From assembly GCF_000332355.1 (NCBI RefSeq), contig NZ_KB235958.1, positions 3,841,986-3,905,985 on the forward strand: a stretch of 64,000 nt of DNA. The letters are read 5' to 3'. Shown piece by piece: positions 1 through 9,701 of this stretch. The notes below the pieces were generated by a model. It ran no database searches, was not told the DNA's origin, and worked only from the letters and a program-made list of their open reading frames with translations. Within the stretch, counting starts at the first letter, position 1. Every line of letters begins with the position of its first letter. Origin of the DNA: Baaleninema simplex PCC 7105 (GTDB taxonomy: Bacteria; Cyanobacteriota; Cyanobacteriia; Cyanobacteriales; Geitlerinemataceae). A program made the position numbers and the translations under genes.

Positions 1-1906
1 GAGCTTCGGCTGCCAAGCGTTTGAGCAGCGGACGGTTGGGGTTCGACAGTTCTGAGAGACGAACCGGCGTGACCAGGTCGAACAGATGTTCGAGATAGGG
101 ACTGACGCCTAAAACAACGATACTCCAGGCAACGCCCCACAGACCTTGTAAGAGCGCTCCTTTCAGGGGAAGCGACCACACCGGCCCGAGAGTGCCGTAG
201 AGGAGCAGTTCGGTCGCGGTGACGAGGAGATAGGCGATCGCCTGGGATACCCCGACACCCACACCTAACAGGGCGAGTTCTTCGCGCGATCGCAAGCGTC
301 CGGCGACGATGCCCCCCAATGCACCACTGACGACGCCAGCGATCAGATAGCCGAACTCGATTTCTAACCCCAAGGGCATGAGGATACCGAGGATCGAAAC
401 GACGGTTACGCCCATTAACGATCCGTAAAAGCTGCCCACAGCTAAGCCGATCGCGGGAAGACTCGTCGTCGGAACGCCAAACATCACGAGAATCGGAGCG
501 CTCAGGCTCAGTATCAACACTAACAGGCGATCGCGCTGGCGAATTTTCGGATGGACTCGTTTTTCGATCGCGCAATACAGAGACGTTCCCACCCAGACGA
601 CCCCTCCGAAGGCAATCCAGCCCAACCCGTTGACGGGGTCGCGCCGTACGAGGTTAAAGTGATCGAGGAGCGCGAATTGAGACGGCGTGATGGTGTCCCC
701 GGCTTCAACGATGATATCGCCGCGATCGACGCTCACAAAAACCACATCCTGGGCGGCGGCCGCTTGTTCGGCGCGTTCGCGGGTTTTCTCCTTATCCACC
801 GTTAAGTTGGGTTCCAAGGCGCTCGTTAGCAGTACCGTCGCGAAGGCGTTGCTGCGGGCGTTCGGTTGCAGGGCCGACAGCTGCATGGACACGGAAGCTT
901 CGATCGATTCGGGCAGTACCCCTTGCGAGATACCTTGGGCTAACATCTGCTTGGCCACCTGTAAGACGTTTTTTTGCGTTTGCTGCCATTGGGCGTCGGA
1001 CAAGTCGAACAGGGTGCTGGTATAAATCAATTGCGAGTCGACATAGGGAACCTCCGACAAACTGGCGATCGCGATGGTGTACCGTTGTCGAACGGTCTCG
1101 ATTTGACGAACGAGTTTGTCGAACTCTTCGTCTGAGGCGCGATCTCGATAAGCGCGAAGTTGCTGTGTCGCTTGACGGGTCAGGCTGTTGGGCGTTTGGA
1201 GCAAGTTCGACAATCCTTGAGACACGCCGTTGAGAGCGCCGAGGCGAGTGGCTTGCAATAACTCGTCGTCGGCGTTCTCGAGGCGATCGCCGCTATCTTC
1301 GGAGGGGCGATCGAAAGGACTCGAGACTTCAGAATTTTCGGGCGGTTCGATCGCCCATTGAATCGCTTGCCATTCCCACACCGAACATTCTCGCAAGTAC
1401 CGTTGAATGTCAGTCGACAGAATGCCCGTCGCCACGTAAGGAAATTCGCCAACGAGATCCCGTAGGGCGTTTCCCTGTTCCAAATAGCCTTCGATGGTGT
1501 TGAGGACGCGGGTGTTGACGACCGGATCTCCCACGAGAACGGGCGTTGCTCCGACGCGGGCGTTGCGGCGGTTTTCCTCGGTACTTTGAGTGTCTCTGAC
1601 CTTCGCCGATTCGGGGGCGACAATCGTTTTCGACGCCTGACTTCCCACCCCGAGTTCCGGTTGATTGTAGAAGCGCTGACCCAGCGTTCCCGTCAGACAG
1701 AACACAGCGACGGCGATCGACACGGGACTGGAAGTCGTCCGCTTCCGGGAGGATTTTACCCCGAGTTCTGGGCGGTGCCGTCTGTTCGACGACGCCACGA
1801 CCGCAGGGGAACCGGCCGCACCGCTTTCGCGGCGGTGCGTCGCATTTTCGCGCCACCGATGCCATTGGCGGCCGAGCTGCTGTGTCAGAGTTTGCAGGGC
1901 TTTCAT
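1..1906 (-). CDS. pgpH: 7TM-HD family phosphohydrolase (PgpH/YqfF type), 3' end cut by window edge
   Basis: Leftward reading frame, open from the ATG at 1906 to base 1 (about 635 codons), with no stop inside the window. The start is MKALQTLTQQL; a GTG four codons upstream is an alternative. After a basic N-terminus comes one membrane segment, a long extracytoplasmic 7TMR-HDED-like region (for example FDLSDAQWQQTQKNVLQVA and VSVDRGDIIVEAGD), then a run of hydrophobic segments (LLVLILSLSAPILVMFGVP, GVVSGALGGIVAG). The readable sequence ends at LSELSNPNRPLLKRLAAEA, the junction that precedes the cytoplasmic HD domain in this family. The HD metal-binding residues are therefore outside the window. 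Characterised Gram-positive members hydrolyse cyclic di-AMP; assigning that activity here is inference from family. Only shadow reading frames occur on the opposite strand. Confidence 0.85.
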   Translation of the reverse strand, partial: MKALQTLTQQLGRQWHRWRENATHRRESGAAGSPAVVASSNRRHRPELGVKSSRKRTTSSPVSIAVAVFCLTGTLGQRFYNQPELGVGSQASKTIVAPESAKVRDTQSTEENRRNARVGATPVLVGDPVVNTRVLNTIEGYLEQGNALRDLVGEFPYVATGILSTDIQRYLRECSVWEWQAIQWAIEPPENSEVSSPFDRPSEDSGDRLENADDELLQATRLGALNGVSQGLSNLLQTPNSLTRQATQQLRAYRDRASDEEFDKLVRQIETVRQRYTIAIASLSEVPYVDSQLIYTSTLFDLSDAQWQQTQKNVLQVAKQMLAQGISQGVLPESIEASVSMQLSALQPNARSNAFATVLLTSALEPNLTVDKEKTRERAEQAAAAQDVVFVSVDRGDIIVEAGDTITPSQFALLDHFNLVRRDPVNGLGWIAFGGVVWVGTSLYCAIEKRVHPKIRQRDRLLVLILSLSAPILVMFGVPTTSLPAIGLAVGSFYGSLMGVTVVSILGILMPLGLEIEFGYLIAGVVSGALGGIVAGRLRSREELALLGVGVGVSQAIAYLLVTATELLLYGTLGPVWSLPLKGALLQGLWGVAWSIVVLGVSPYLEHLFDLVTPVRLSELSNPNRPLLKRLAAEA

Positions 1907-2153
1907 ACGCGAAACCACGCTCGGTGAGAAGACAGAACCTCACAGGCTATATTATAAAGTCGCCTTGTGGGGATGCAGCACTGGACGACGATCGCCCGAC
2001 CGATCGCCCAACTGTCTGTCGTCTTCCGTGACAGATCGGGTTGTGGAACCTTCGGGGCGATCGCACGCCACAAAGTCCAGTTGAATAAAAGCGTCGTAAG
2101 AATTCCCTCGACCGTCGCGCGATGCGGTCGATAACTCCCGAGGTGACCTGTCC

Positions 2154-2348
2154 ATGTTCTCTGCATCTGTCGTTCCCTTAGCTCTCGGCTCGATCGCTGC
2201 AATTCTCTGTGCCGGGGCTGACGAAGAAATTGAATCCGTTCTCGCAGGCGCGATCGCCATCGTCTGTTTCGTCGTCGCGTTGTGCTTGGCGCCGACCGCC
2301 GTGCAACTGCTGTTCTTAATCCTGTGTTTGTTGTGGCAGCGTCGCTAA
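2154..2348 (+). CDS. small hypothetical membrane protein, 64 aa
   Basis: Short ORF with two strongly hydrophobic stretches (roughly residues 4-20 and 28-60) joined by an acidic GADEEIESV loop and ending in a basic WQRR tail, the pattern of a two-helix inner-membrane protein with cytoplasmic C-terminus. A weak ribosome site (GAGGTGACC) lies upstream of the ATG. The gene stands between two leftward genes and its stop overlaps the last bases of the histidine kinase gene. I do not recognise the family. The composition favours a real gene over a chance frame, but this is not certain. Confidence 0.45.
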   Translation: MFSASVVPLALGSIAAILCAGADEEIESVLAGAIAIVCFVVALCLAPTAVQLLFLILCLLWQRR

Positions 2349-4321
2349 CAGTTGGCGCGATCGCCGACGTCTGCCGTAGAACTCGAAGGGGCGCGCTGGG
2401 CTAATGGAATCGTTAACGTCACGGTCGCTCCCCGTCCGACCCCTTCACTGTACAGGGAAATCGAGCCGCGCATCATCTCCATCAAGTTTCGAGAAATTGC
2501 CAATCCCAAGCCCGTTCCACCAAATCGCCGCGTTCGCGACCCGTCAATCGTAACGAAAGGCTCGAACAGTTTGTCGAAATCTGCTGGCTCGACACCGATA
2601 CCCGTATCGCTGATTTCGACGACAGCTCGTCGGTCTACGGCATTTTCCGACTCGGGTTCGTCGAGTTCGATGCGGGTTGAAATTGAAATTTTGCCAGTGT
2701 CTGTAAACTTAACGGCGTTACTTAAAGCGTTGAGGCAGACTTGTTTGAGCTTGCCCGCATCGGCCCGAACCCACAGCGATCGCTCGTCGTCCGATCTCCC
2801 ACACAAATTTAACTCTAACCCTTTTTCTCGGATCGCTGCCGCATATAAATCGATGGCTTCTTGGAGGATCTCGTGCAAATCGACTGTTTCGACGGCTACT
2901 GTCAGCGTTCCCGCCTCGATTTTAGAAATATCCAAAATATCGTTGATAATCCCGAGCAGGTGAACGGCAGCGTCGTCTGCTCGCTGTAGAAAGTCTCGTT
3001 CTTCGTCTTTATTATCGCAAAAGCCGTCCCGCACGAGACGAACGCTGCCGATAATGCCGTTGAGGGGCGTTCGCAGTTCGTGAGAAATTGTCGTGAGAAA
3101 TTCGCTTTTGAGCTGGTTGGCAGTTTTGGCTTCTTTCCAAGCCGCTTCGAGTTCTTGCGCCCAAGATTTCAACCGTTCGATGGTGCGGTTGAGGGCGGTG
3201 GCCAGTTGGTTGAATTCGTGAATGAAAAAACTCTCGGGAATCGGTTCGGAGGCGGTGTTACATTCGACGTTTCGGGCGTATTCGCCGAGCTGTTCGACCG
3301 GACGGGCTAAATCTCGGGCTAGATACAACGTCGCGATGAGGTTGGCAGCCAGTAAGCCCAAGACGAGATTGAACATGACTTGACGAATGGGTTCGAGTCC
3401 GGCGAGCGCGTCGTCGAGATCCGTGACGGCCAGGATTACCCAGCGATCGCCTTCTTTTCCCGTCGTCAAGGGAGACGGCATGGCGGTATAACCTGCCAAC
3501 AGTTCTACGGTATCGGATTCAAAGGCAAAGAGATGCAGGAAGTTCTGATTTCCAGCGAGGGCGCTTCCGATGAGGTCGCGCAGACGTTGGCTGTTGGCCG
3601 TGGCGTCCACGCTCAAGCCCACCTGGGACGGAATGGGATGTTCCAAGAAGATACCGTTAGAATCGATCGCCACGGTCGAACCGGTGAGCGACCCGGGCCG
3701 GTTTTCCGGTTCGTTGGGTTGATACAAGATCGATCGCAAGGTCAGAGCATAACGGAGCGCGTCCGTTCCGTCGTCGGCTCGCACGTAAACGGGAGCGCTA
3801 AAGTTGAGATAGGTTTCGCCTCGGGGATTGTCGGTCTCGTCGTCGATATCGGCTGCGATCGGGTCGGGAACGCGGGCGCTCACGTAAATGGCATTGTTAT
3901 GAAACGGTGACGCCGTCACTCGAGACGCCCAATAGTCCGAAGCGGACGCCTCGAAGATCGGGCGATCGCAAGTACTGGCGATGGGACGTTCGGCCTGCAA
4001 GTCCGCCACTTCAACGCAGCGCACGGTCGGAGGAAGAGACTTGACAAAACGATCTAAAAATGCTTGTGCTTCGCTCGGAGATCCCGATTTAATAGCAGCG
4101 GCTTCGCTGGCTGCACTGACGCTGACCTTTAAAGCGTTGACGCTCTCGTAAATACTATTGCTCTTACGAACGGCGCTTTCGGTCAAGTTTTGGCGGGCGG
4201 TTTCGAGTAAGCTAGAACGAGCTTTGCGATAAGTCACGTACTGTCCGATCGCCAACACCGGAACGCTGAGCAGCAAGATGCGCGATAGCAAAATACGACG
4301 AAAGGAAGTCGGGCCGAACAT
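2345..4321 (-). CDS. membrane-bound sensor histidine kinase with extracytoplasmic sensor domain
   Basis: Numbering here is from the upstream GTG at 4360 (671 aa). The first membrane helix is at about 23-43, a periplasmic Cache-like sensor region at about 45-320, the second helix at about 328-348, a HAMP-like linker, then HisKA with the phospho-acceptor H427 in ISHELRTPLNG and a HATPase domain with N box (LSNAVKFTD), G1 box (DTGIGVEP) and G2 box (GGTGLGLAIS). It should autophosphorylate and pass phosphate to a separate regulator, as no receiver domain is fused. No response regulator gene is adjacent, so it is an orphan kinase in this window. I prefer the ATG at 4321, just before the first helix; neither start has a clear ribosome site. 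The signal sensed is unknown. Confidence 0.9.
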   Translation of the reverse strand: MFGPTSFRRILLSRILLLSVPVLAIGQYVTYRKARSSLLETARQNLTESAVRKSNSIYESVNALKVSVSAASEAAAIKSGSPSEAQAFLDRFVKSLPPTVRCVEVADLQAERPIASTCDRPIFEASASDYWASRVTASPFHNNAIYVSARVPDPIAADIDDETDNPRGETYLNFSAPVYVRADDGTDALRYALTLRSILYQPNEPENRPGSLTGSTVAIDSNGIFLEHPIPSQVGLSVDATANSQRLRDLIGSALAGNQNFLHLFAFESDTVELLAGYTAMPSPLTTGKEGDRWVILAVTDLDDALAGLEPIRQVMFNLVLGLLAANLIATLYLARDLARPVEQLGEYARNVECNTASEPIPESFFIHEFNQLATALNRTIERLKSWAQELEAAWKEAKTANQLKSEFLTTISHELRTPLNGIIGSVRLVRDGFCDNKDEERDFLQRADDAAVHLLGIINDILDISKIEAGTLTVAVETVDLHEILQEAIDLYAAAIREKGLELNLCGRSDDERSLWVRADAGKLKQVCLNALSNAVKFTDTGKISISTRIELDEPESENAVDRRAVVEISDTGIGVEPADFDKLFEPFVTIDGSRTRRFGGTGLGLAISRNLMEMMRGSISLYSEGVGRGATVTLTIPLAQRAPSSSTADVGDRANC

Positions 4322-4691
4322 AGGCAAAAGCTTCAAAGGCTGGAACCATCCCGAACGCACAAAATCTCGTCAGCCGAGATCGCCACTCATCTCTACGACA
4401 GCGAGGGAGCTAGGGAGCTTCAGTGCGATCGCCCACTGCCGCGACTGCCGAGCGAAAACGCCCAGTGCGATGCAAGCGACATCTGACGGAAGGTTAGGGA
4501 CAGCGATCGACGAGGACGCCACGCCGTTCTCTGGCGCGATCGCCCGTAAAAGTTACTAGGGGGAAATCCCGAGAATCCGTTGCATTTCACATCCGACAAA
4601 GACCGCTATAAAGGGGAGTTGCCAGTTAGGATACAACGTTTATTTGTTCATTGTAGAGGTTTCTGGTTCGAGACGGCGGTAAAGCGAGGGT
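4322..4691. other. intergenic stretch without a supported gene
   Basis: About 370 bases between the histidine kinase start and the next leftward gene. Both strands hold only short frames without family resemblance or ribosome sites. Several HIP1-type GCGATCGC octamers occur. The 5' signals of the histidine kinase must lie here, but no promoter is convincing by eye. Confidence 0.5.
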
Positions 4692-5102
4692 CTACTCTCC
4701 TTTAGAGAGGCTTTCCGATGTTGGAGAAACGACCCATTTCCACAGGGGATGGGACGGCCCGGTACGATGAATGCGGTACAGTTGACGTTCTAAGCGTCGG
4801 CGTTCGATCTCCGGCAATCCCCACAGAAGGTTGCGGCTTTGCCACAGGAGGACAGCCAGGGTGTTTCCCGTACATAGCCCTAACCCGATCGCCGCCCAAA
4901 TACGATGGCGAAATCCATACCACACGGCGACCCAAGTAAAATACTCGACCCACAACGCGATCTCGTGGCGCAACCGCCACAGACTCCAGATCCCGACGCT
5001 CGACCACAGTAAACCGACCACGATCCAACGGGCAACGACGGTCAGGCGATGCAGCCGTTGGAGTTGCCGCTTGAAGTTCGGGAGGGTGGGGTCGTCGTGC
5101 AT
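4692..5102 (-). CDS. hypothetical membrane protein downstream of secF
   Basis: 136-residue protein from an ATG (MHDDPTLPNFKRQL). It has an N-terminal amphipathic basic region, two or three tryptophan-rich hydrophobic segments (WIVVGLLWSSVGIWSLW, LWVEYFTWVAVWYGF and IWAAIGLGLCTGNTLAVLLW) and a basic C-terminal helix rich in Arg (EIERRRLERQLYRIHR). It follows secF after 54 bases on the same strand and may be cotranscribed with pdhB-secD-secF. I do not recognise a domain; a conserved cyanobacterial protein of unknown function is the likely status. Confidence 0.7.
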   Translation of the reverse strand: MHDDPTLPNFKRQLQRLHRLTVVARWIVVGLLWSSVGIWSLWRLRHEIALWVEYFTWVAVWYGFRHRIWAAIGLGLCTGNTLAVLLWQSRNLLWGLPEIERRRLERQLYRIHRTGPSHPLWKWVVSPTSESLSKGE

Positions 5103-5156
5103 GAAGTCGTCGTCGGGACGAACGGGATGCTACCTGGAAAGTTTGTCAGCGAGCGA

Positions 5157-6128
5157 TTACGATCGCTCTTCCTTTGAGGTCGGCGTCTCGGAAACGGTAA
5201 CGGCTTCGACCGGTTGGGGACGAGACGATCGCCACAAGGCCAGCGCCGCACTCGCGATGAAAATACTCGAATATGCCCCCAGCGCAAACCCGATCGAGAG
5301 CGCCAGGGCAAAATACTTCAGCGTTTCGCCGCCGAAGATAAAAATTGCCACCAGGGGCAACAACGTCGTGGCTGTGGTGTTGATCGATCGCGTCAAGGTT
5401 TGGTTGACCGCTTCGTCTACGACCTCGTTAATCTCCCACTCAGGTTTGAGTTTGAGGATTTCGCGGACGCGATCGTAGATGACCACGGTATCGTTAACAG
5501 AAAATCCGATAATTGTCAAGAGCGCGACCACGAACAAACTATCCGCCTCGAAACTCGAGACGAGTCCAAGCAGCGAAAACAGTCCGACGGTAATCCAAAC
5601 GTCGTGCAACAGGGCAACGATGGCAAAAACGGCATAATCGAATTGGAAACGAAGACTCAAATACAAGACGATACCCACGCTGGCCGCCACCAGCGACGCC
5701 AACCCCGCCCGCAGCAACCGCCGTCCGATGGTGGGGCCGACCGTATCGATTTGCAGTTTCTCGGGATCGAACTGGCCGATTTCCGTTTCTAACGCGTCTT
5801 GCAAGCGCGATCGCTGCTCGACCCCCAAATCTCCCGTCCGCACCAACAATCCCTGTTGATTTTCACCGATGACCTGTACGTTATTCCCCAAGCCCTGGGA
5901 TGTCATCACCTCTCGCGCCACTGAGACATCGATGGGCGCGGCGCAGTTATCGGGAATCGAACAGTCCCGTTCCAACTGCAAGCGCGTACCTCCGGCAAAA
6001 TCTAAGCCGAGGGGAATCGGGGCCCCAAACTGGCCGAACGATATAGCCATCGCGATCGTTCCGATCGCCGCCAGTGCGATCGACAGCGACCACCAAAAAT
6101 TTCGTTGTTGGGTAACGCTCAGTTTCAT
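5157..6128 (-). CDS. secF: protein translocase subunit SecF
   Basis: Membrane subunit of the SecDF complex, which uses the proton gradient to help pull preproteins through SecYEG. The start is set at the ATG at 6128 ([13 protein letters not shown]); a longer frame to 6185 would add a low-complexity peptide encoded by GGGAAC repeats. Visible family features: first helix near 12-30, the [10 protein letters not shown] motif, and five C-terminal helices with [16 protein letters not shown] and the conserved [16 protein letters not shown] motif. The length of 323 residues is normal. It lies about 150 bases downstream of secD, the usual order. The C-terminus carries a short acidic/Pro tail beyond the RND-like core. 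Confidence 0.96.
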   Translation of the reverse strand: MKLSVTQQRNFWWSLSIALAAIGTIAMAISFGQFGAPIPLGLDFAGGTRLQLERDCSIPDNCAAPIDVSVAREVMTSQGLGNNVQVIGENQQGLLVRTGDLGVEQRSRLQDALETEIGQFDPEKLQIDTVGPTIGRRLLRAGLASLVAASVGIVLYLSLRFQFDYAVFAIVALLHDVWITVGLFSLLGLVSSFEADSLFVVALLTIIGFSVNDTVVIYDRVREILKLKPEWEINEVVDEAVNQTLTRSINTTATTLLPLVAIFIFGGETLKYFALALSIGFALGAYSSIFIASAALALWRSSRPQPVEAVTVSETPTSKEERS

Positions 6129-6138
6129 CAGTTTGGGA

Positions 6139-6171
6139 TGGGGAACGGGGAACAGGGAACGGGGAACGGGG
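6139..6171. repeat. short tandem GGGAACG-type heptamer repeat
   Basis: Four imperfect head-to-tail copies of GGGAACG-like units between secD and the secF start. Short tandemly repeated heptamers of this style are common in filamentous cyanobacterial genomes. The repeat is open in the secF frame, which is why automatic start calling can place the secF start too far upstream. Confidence 0.75.
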
Positions 6172-6280
6172 CGGGGGTTCCCCAAAACTTGAAAATCTAA
6201 CTGGGTCGGTTTTCGGGTTGACTCGAAACGCTGTCCCGAAAACCCTTCACTTTAAGATAAACGGGGGGGTTGGGTTGAAA

Positions 6281-7687
6281 TTAGTTGTTCGCCAAATTCG
6301 GACAGAACAGTTCCGGTTTTTTGAGGTCGGGCAGAGTCAACACGTAAAACAGCAGCGTTCGGCTACAGGTAATCGCAGTAAACATACTGACGCCGACACC
6401 AATGGCTAAAGTGACAGCAAAGCCTTTGACCAATCCCGCGCCGAACCAGAACAGCGCCAAACACGCGATCAGCGTCGTCACGTTACTATCCAAAATACTG
6501 GAAAACGCCCGGTAAAATCCCGACTCGACCGATCGATACAAGGTCTTGCCCGATCGCAGTTCTTCCCGCGTGCGCTCGAAAATCAAGACGTTCGCATCGA
6601 CCGCCATACCGATACTGAGAATAAATCCAGCAATTCCCGGTAAGGTCAGCGTGACGCCCAGCAACGCATAACAGGAAAGCGTCAATACAGCATAAATGGC
6701 CAGAGACACGTCGGCAATGATACCGGGTAGGCGATAGTAGACCACCATAAACCCTAACACCAACACCAAGCCTCCGAGACCGGCGTAGATGCTGCTGCGG
6801 ATGCTGTCTCGGCCGAGGGTCGCTCCGACCGTTCGGTTTTCGACGATTTCGATGGGAACGGGTAACGCCCCAGCCCGCAGTTGAGTCGCCAGCGTGTTCG
6901 CTCGCTCTAGAGTAAACTGTCCGTCGATGCGAGCGCCACCTCCCGTAATCCCGGTTTCGGCGTATTCAGCCCCGACACCGGGGTCGCTAATCAGTTCGCC
7001 GTCGAGAAAAATCCCCAACCGCCGACCGGTTCCCGCAATCCGTTTCGTCAGTTCGGCAAACTTGTCGCCCCCTTCGCGATCGAAATCGATGGTGACGCTC
7101 CAAATTCCTTCGAGTGGAGTCGAGGCCACGTTGGCGTCTTCGAGGTTTTTACCGGTCAAACCCACCTTTTCGTACAGACGAGCGTTGAGTTCCCGAATTT
7201 GCTCTTCTTTGGCAGCGATCGCCTGGCGAATTTCCCGCTGCTGTTCGGAAGTTCCCTCGAGTTCGAGCTGTTCTTGCTTCTGCAACAGTTCGAGTAACTC
7301 TTCCTGTCGGACTCTCAACTGCGCCCGAACTTCGGGATTTTTCGTTTCCTCTCGAAACTCCAGTTGCGCCGTTCCTCCCAGCACCCGTTCGGCTTGTTCG
7401 GGATTGTTGACGCCGGGAAGCTGCACTGAAATTCGGTCTTCTCCCACCGTTTGAACTTGAGGTTCGCTCACCCCCAGTCCGTCGACGCGGTTGCGAATCA
7501 CGGTCAGTACCGCCTCCATCTCGCGGGAGGTAATCGTCTGGATTTCTTCAGTCGGTTGCACCTGAATGGTAAGTTGCGACCCACCTTCGAGGTCTAATCC
7601 CAAGCGAATCGGGACTTGAACCAAAACCACGATCGCAGCTAAGAGCAAGACGGCGATGAGAACGAGTAGAGACTGCTGTTTTCGCAT
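6281..7687 (-). CDS. secD: protein translocase subunit SecD
   Basis: Partner of SecF. The protein has an N-terminal helix ([19 protein letters not shown]), the [14 protein letters not shown] motif, a large P1 periplasmic domain, then the C-terminal membrane domain with [20 protein letters not shown], the signature that carries the proton-relay aspartate of the RND-like fold. At 468 residues it has the normal bacterial length. The P1 base carries a Gln/Glu-rich coiled segment (residues about 98-145: [19 protein letters not shown] and following), as seen in cyanobacterial SecD. It is immediately downstream of pdhB (50 bases) on the same strand. Confidence 0.97.
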   Translation of the reverse strand: MRKQQSLLVLIAVLLLAAIVVLVQVPIRLGLDLEGGSQLTIQVQPTEEIQTITSREMEAVLTVIRNRVDGLGVSEPQVQTVGEDRISVQLPGVNNPEQAERVLGGTAQLEFREETKNPEVRAQLRVRQEELLELLQKQEQLELEGTSEQQREIRQAIAAKEEQIRELNARLYEKVGLTGKNLEDANVASTPLEGIWSVTIDFDREGGDKFAELTKRIAGTGRRLGIFLDGELISDPGVGAEYAETGITGGGARIDGQFTLERANTLATQLRAGALPVPIEIVENRTVGATLGRDSIRSSIYAGLGGLVLVLGFMVVYYRLPGIIADVSLAIYAVLTLSCYALLGVTLTLPGIAGFILSIGMAVDANVLIFERTREELRSGKTLYRSVESGFYRAFSSILDSNVTTLIACLALFWFGAGLVKGFAVTLAIGVGVSMFTAITCSRTLLFYVLTLPDLKKPELFCPNLANN

Positions 7688-7737
7688 AACGACGACTGGG
7701 AGGGGAACCTGCTTTGAGAGTATCAGAAACGAGACGG

Positions 7738-8721
7738 CTACACTTTTAACGCCACCATGTTCTGAACCGCTTCGACGATTTGATGCGGTTGCACGATCGT
7801 CAGCCGTTCGAGCATTCCGTTATAGGGCGTCGGAATGTCTTGTGAAGACAAACGAATCACGGGGGCGTCGAGTTCGTCGAAGAAATGGTCGTTAATGGTG
7901 GCGATCAGTTCGGCTCCGACACCGCCAGTTTTCATACATTCTTCGACGACGATAACGCGGTGAGTTTTGCGAATCGAATTTCCGATGGTTTCGAGGTCGT
8001 AGGGCTTGAGGGAAATCAAGTCGATAATTTCGGGATCGAACCCCTCTTTTTCTAAGGTTTTTGCCGCTTGCGTGCAGTGGTGGCGCATCCGCGAGTAGGT
8101 CAAAATCGTCACGTCTTTTCCGTCTCGCACCACTTCGGCTTTATCGAGGGGAACGACGTATTCGCCCTCGGGTAAGTTTTCTTTGAGGTTGTAGAGCAGC
8201 ACGTGTTCGAAGAACAACACTGGGTTGTTGTCACGAATAGCGGCTTTGAGCAAACCTTTCGCGTTGTATGGGGTCGAACAAGCGACGATTTTCAACCCCG
8301 GAACGGCTTGAAAGTACGCTTCGAGCCGTTGGGAGTGTTCGGCACCGAGTTGGCGTCCGACACCACCCGGACCGCGAATCACCATAGGAATTTTGAAGTT
8401 TCCGCCGGAGGTGTAGCGCAACATCCCGGCATTATTGGCGATTTGGTTGAAGGCCAGGAGCAGAAACCCCATGTTCATGCCTTCGATGATGGGTCGCAAC
8501 CCTGTAATCGCCGCACCTACGGCCATCCCCGTGAAACTGTTTTCGGCGATGGGCGTATCGAGCAGGCGCAGTTCGCCGTATTTTTGATAGAGGTCTTTGG
8601 TAACTTTGTAGGAACCGCCGTAGTGACCGACATCCTCTCCGAGGACGAAGACGGTCTCGTCTCGCGCCATTTCTTCGTCGATGGCTTCTCTTAAAGCGTT
8701 GAAAAATAAGGTTTCTGCCAT
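7738..8721 (-). CDS. pdhB: pyruvate dehydrogenase E1 component, beta subunit
   Basis: 327-residue E1-beta protein that with E1-alpha decarboxylates pyruvate with thiamine diphosphate and transfers the acetyl group to lipoyl-E2. It begins [18 protein letters not shown] and has the thiamine-binding glutamate in [14 protein letters not shown], the [17 protein letters not shown] region and the transketolase C-terminal domain ([18 protein letters not shown]). No E1-alpha gene is next to it. Its position directly upstream of secD is a recurrent cyanobacterial arrangement and suggests cotranscription rather than shared function. Confidence 0.97.
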   Translation of the reverse strand: MAETLFFNALREAIDEEMARDETVFVLGEDVGHYGGSYKVTKDLYQKYGELRLLDTPIAENSFTGMAVGAAITGLRPIIEGMNMGFLLLAFNQIANNAGMLRYTSGGNFKIPMVIRGPGGVGRQLGAEHSQRLEAYFQAVPGLKIVACSTPYNAKGLLKAAIRDNNPVLFFEHVLLYNLKENLPEGEYVVPLDKAEVVRDGKDVTILTYSRMRHHCTQAAKTLEKEGFDPEIIDLISLKPYDLETIGNSIRKTHRVIVVEECMKTGGVGAELIATINDHFFDELDAPVIRLSSQDIPTPYNGMLERLTIVQPHQIVEAVQNMVALKV

Positions 8722-8804
8722 TGCAACGGGCTGTGAACAGGGTTATTGATTTTAGTCGATCCAAGTTATTCTACCTGAAACCGCGTCGTTGTTTGGGACT
8801 CGAA

Positions 8805-8837
8805 CCAGTCACCAGTCGCCAGTCACCAGTCACCAGT
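8805..8837. repeat. short tandem CCAGTCA heptamer repeat
   Basis: Head-to-tail copies of CCAGTCA (one unit reads CCAGTCG) in the gap between the TIGR03943 gene and pdhB. A similar pair of units occurs at about 45470-45481. This is a typical cyanobacterial short tandem repeat with no evident coding or terminator role. Confidence 0.8.
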
Positions 8838-8885
8838 GAAGACAGCGAACAGATCGCAGTGTCTCCTTATCTCCTTATCTCCTCG

Positions 8886-9644
8886 TCAATAACTGTAGGG
8901 ATTTTCGGGTTCGGGAACGGATTCGATCGCCTCGGCTAAAATTGCCACCTGTCGTCGGTCTTGTAAGACTGCTGAGAGGATTTTGCCGCGCACGCGCACC
9001 CAAGTATCGGGAGGGTAGGCTTGGCGTTCGTCCGTCAGTTTGACCGGTAAACCGACGGGATAGGCATCGGCCGCGCAACAGGTGATGGTGAATCGCGCCA
9101 CGATAAAGTAATTTTCGGGGAGGTCGGGGGCGTGAATGACGAAACCCACGACATCGACGGGGTCTCCGGCGTAGGCGTCGGGTTCGGGGTACACGCTCAG
9201 GGTACGCGTCCAGTCGATAATCGATCGATCTTCTGGATTGAGGTTGGCTCGGAAACTCTGGGGTTCGACGCGAGTAATGGCTAAGGCATCGGTAACGCCG
9301 CGTTCGAGGGCGACTTGGCTGGTAAAGGGACGGGGCGTTATGACCAATCCCGCGAAAGCGGCGAGTAGGAGTAAGGCGGAACTCCAACCGGGGGGAAACA
9401 GGCTGATGTGTTGTTGGGGAACGATCGGAAGGCGACGACGTTTCCACAGTTGCAGGCTTTTCCAGGTGGCGACGAGGAGAAAGCCGATCGCGGCGGCGAC
9501 ACACAGCCAGGTATAGGCGGGGTGGATGAGAATCCGCAGTTTCCCGTTCAGCCAGTATTTCAGGATCAGAACTCCCCAAGCGGCGATCGCCAGGTTGTCG
9601 AGCCACAGAAGCCATTTCGGGTCGGATTTTGGGGCAGTTTGCAT
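8886..9644 (-). CDS. TIGR03943 family membrane protein (putative permease subunit)
   Basis: 252-residue protein with three N-terminal hydrophobic segments (about 12-30, 40-60 and 85-105) followed by a soluble domain. The segment FTITCCAADAYPVGLPV, with adjacent cysteines, and the C-terminal TWVRVRGKILSA match the TIGR03943/YcgQ family. Family members usually sit next to a DUF318 (YcgR-like) permease gene and are thought to act with it; no such permease is present here, so the partner is either elsewhere or absent. The substrate is unknown. It ends close to a short TCTCCTTA repeat. Confidence 0.85.
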   Translation of the reverse strand: MQTAPKSDPKWLLWLDNLAIAAWGVLILKYWLNGKLRILIHPAYTWLCVAAAIGFLLVATWKSLQLWKRRRLPIVPQQHISLFPPGWSSALLLLAAFAGLVITPRPFTSQVALERGVTDALAITRVEPQSFRANLNPEDRSIIDWTRTLSVYPEPDAYAGDPVDVVGFVIHAPDLPENYFIVARFTITCCAADAYPVGLPVKLTDERQAYPPDTWVRVRGKILSAVLQDRRQVAILAEAIESVPEPENPYSY

Positions 9645-9701
9645 CTGTTACTGGGGCTTATCGGGATAACGGACGGTGAGAAGGTGACTGGCGCGAAACA
9701 G

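Noticed and set aside
792..1623. Leftward frames of 60-180 residues inside the first 1.9 kb
   Set aside because: They are out-of-frame shadows of the open PgpH frame, which continues past the window edge and shows clear family sequence.
4660..4690. TGGTTCGAGA resembling a tRNA T-loop
   Set aside because: No matching stem and no cloverleaf; chance occurrence.
8203..8694. Long rightward frame opposite pdhB
   Set aside because: Antisense shadow of a fully conserved enzyme gene; no ribosome site.
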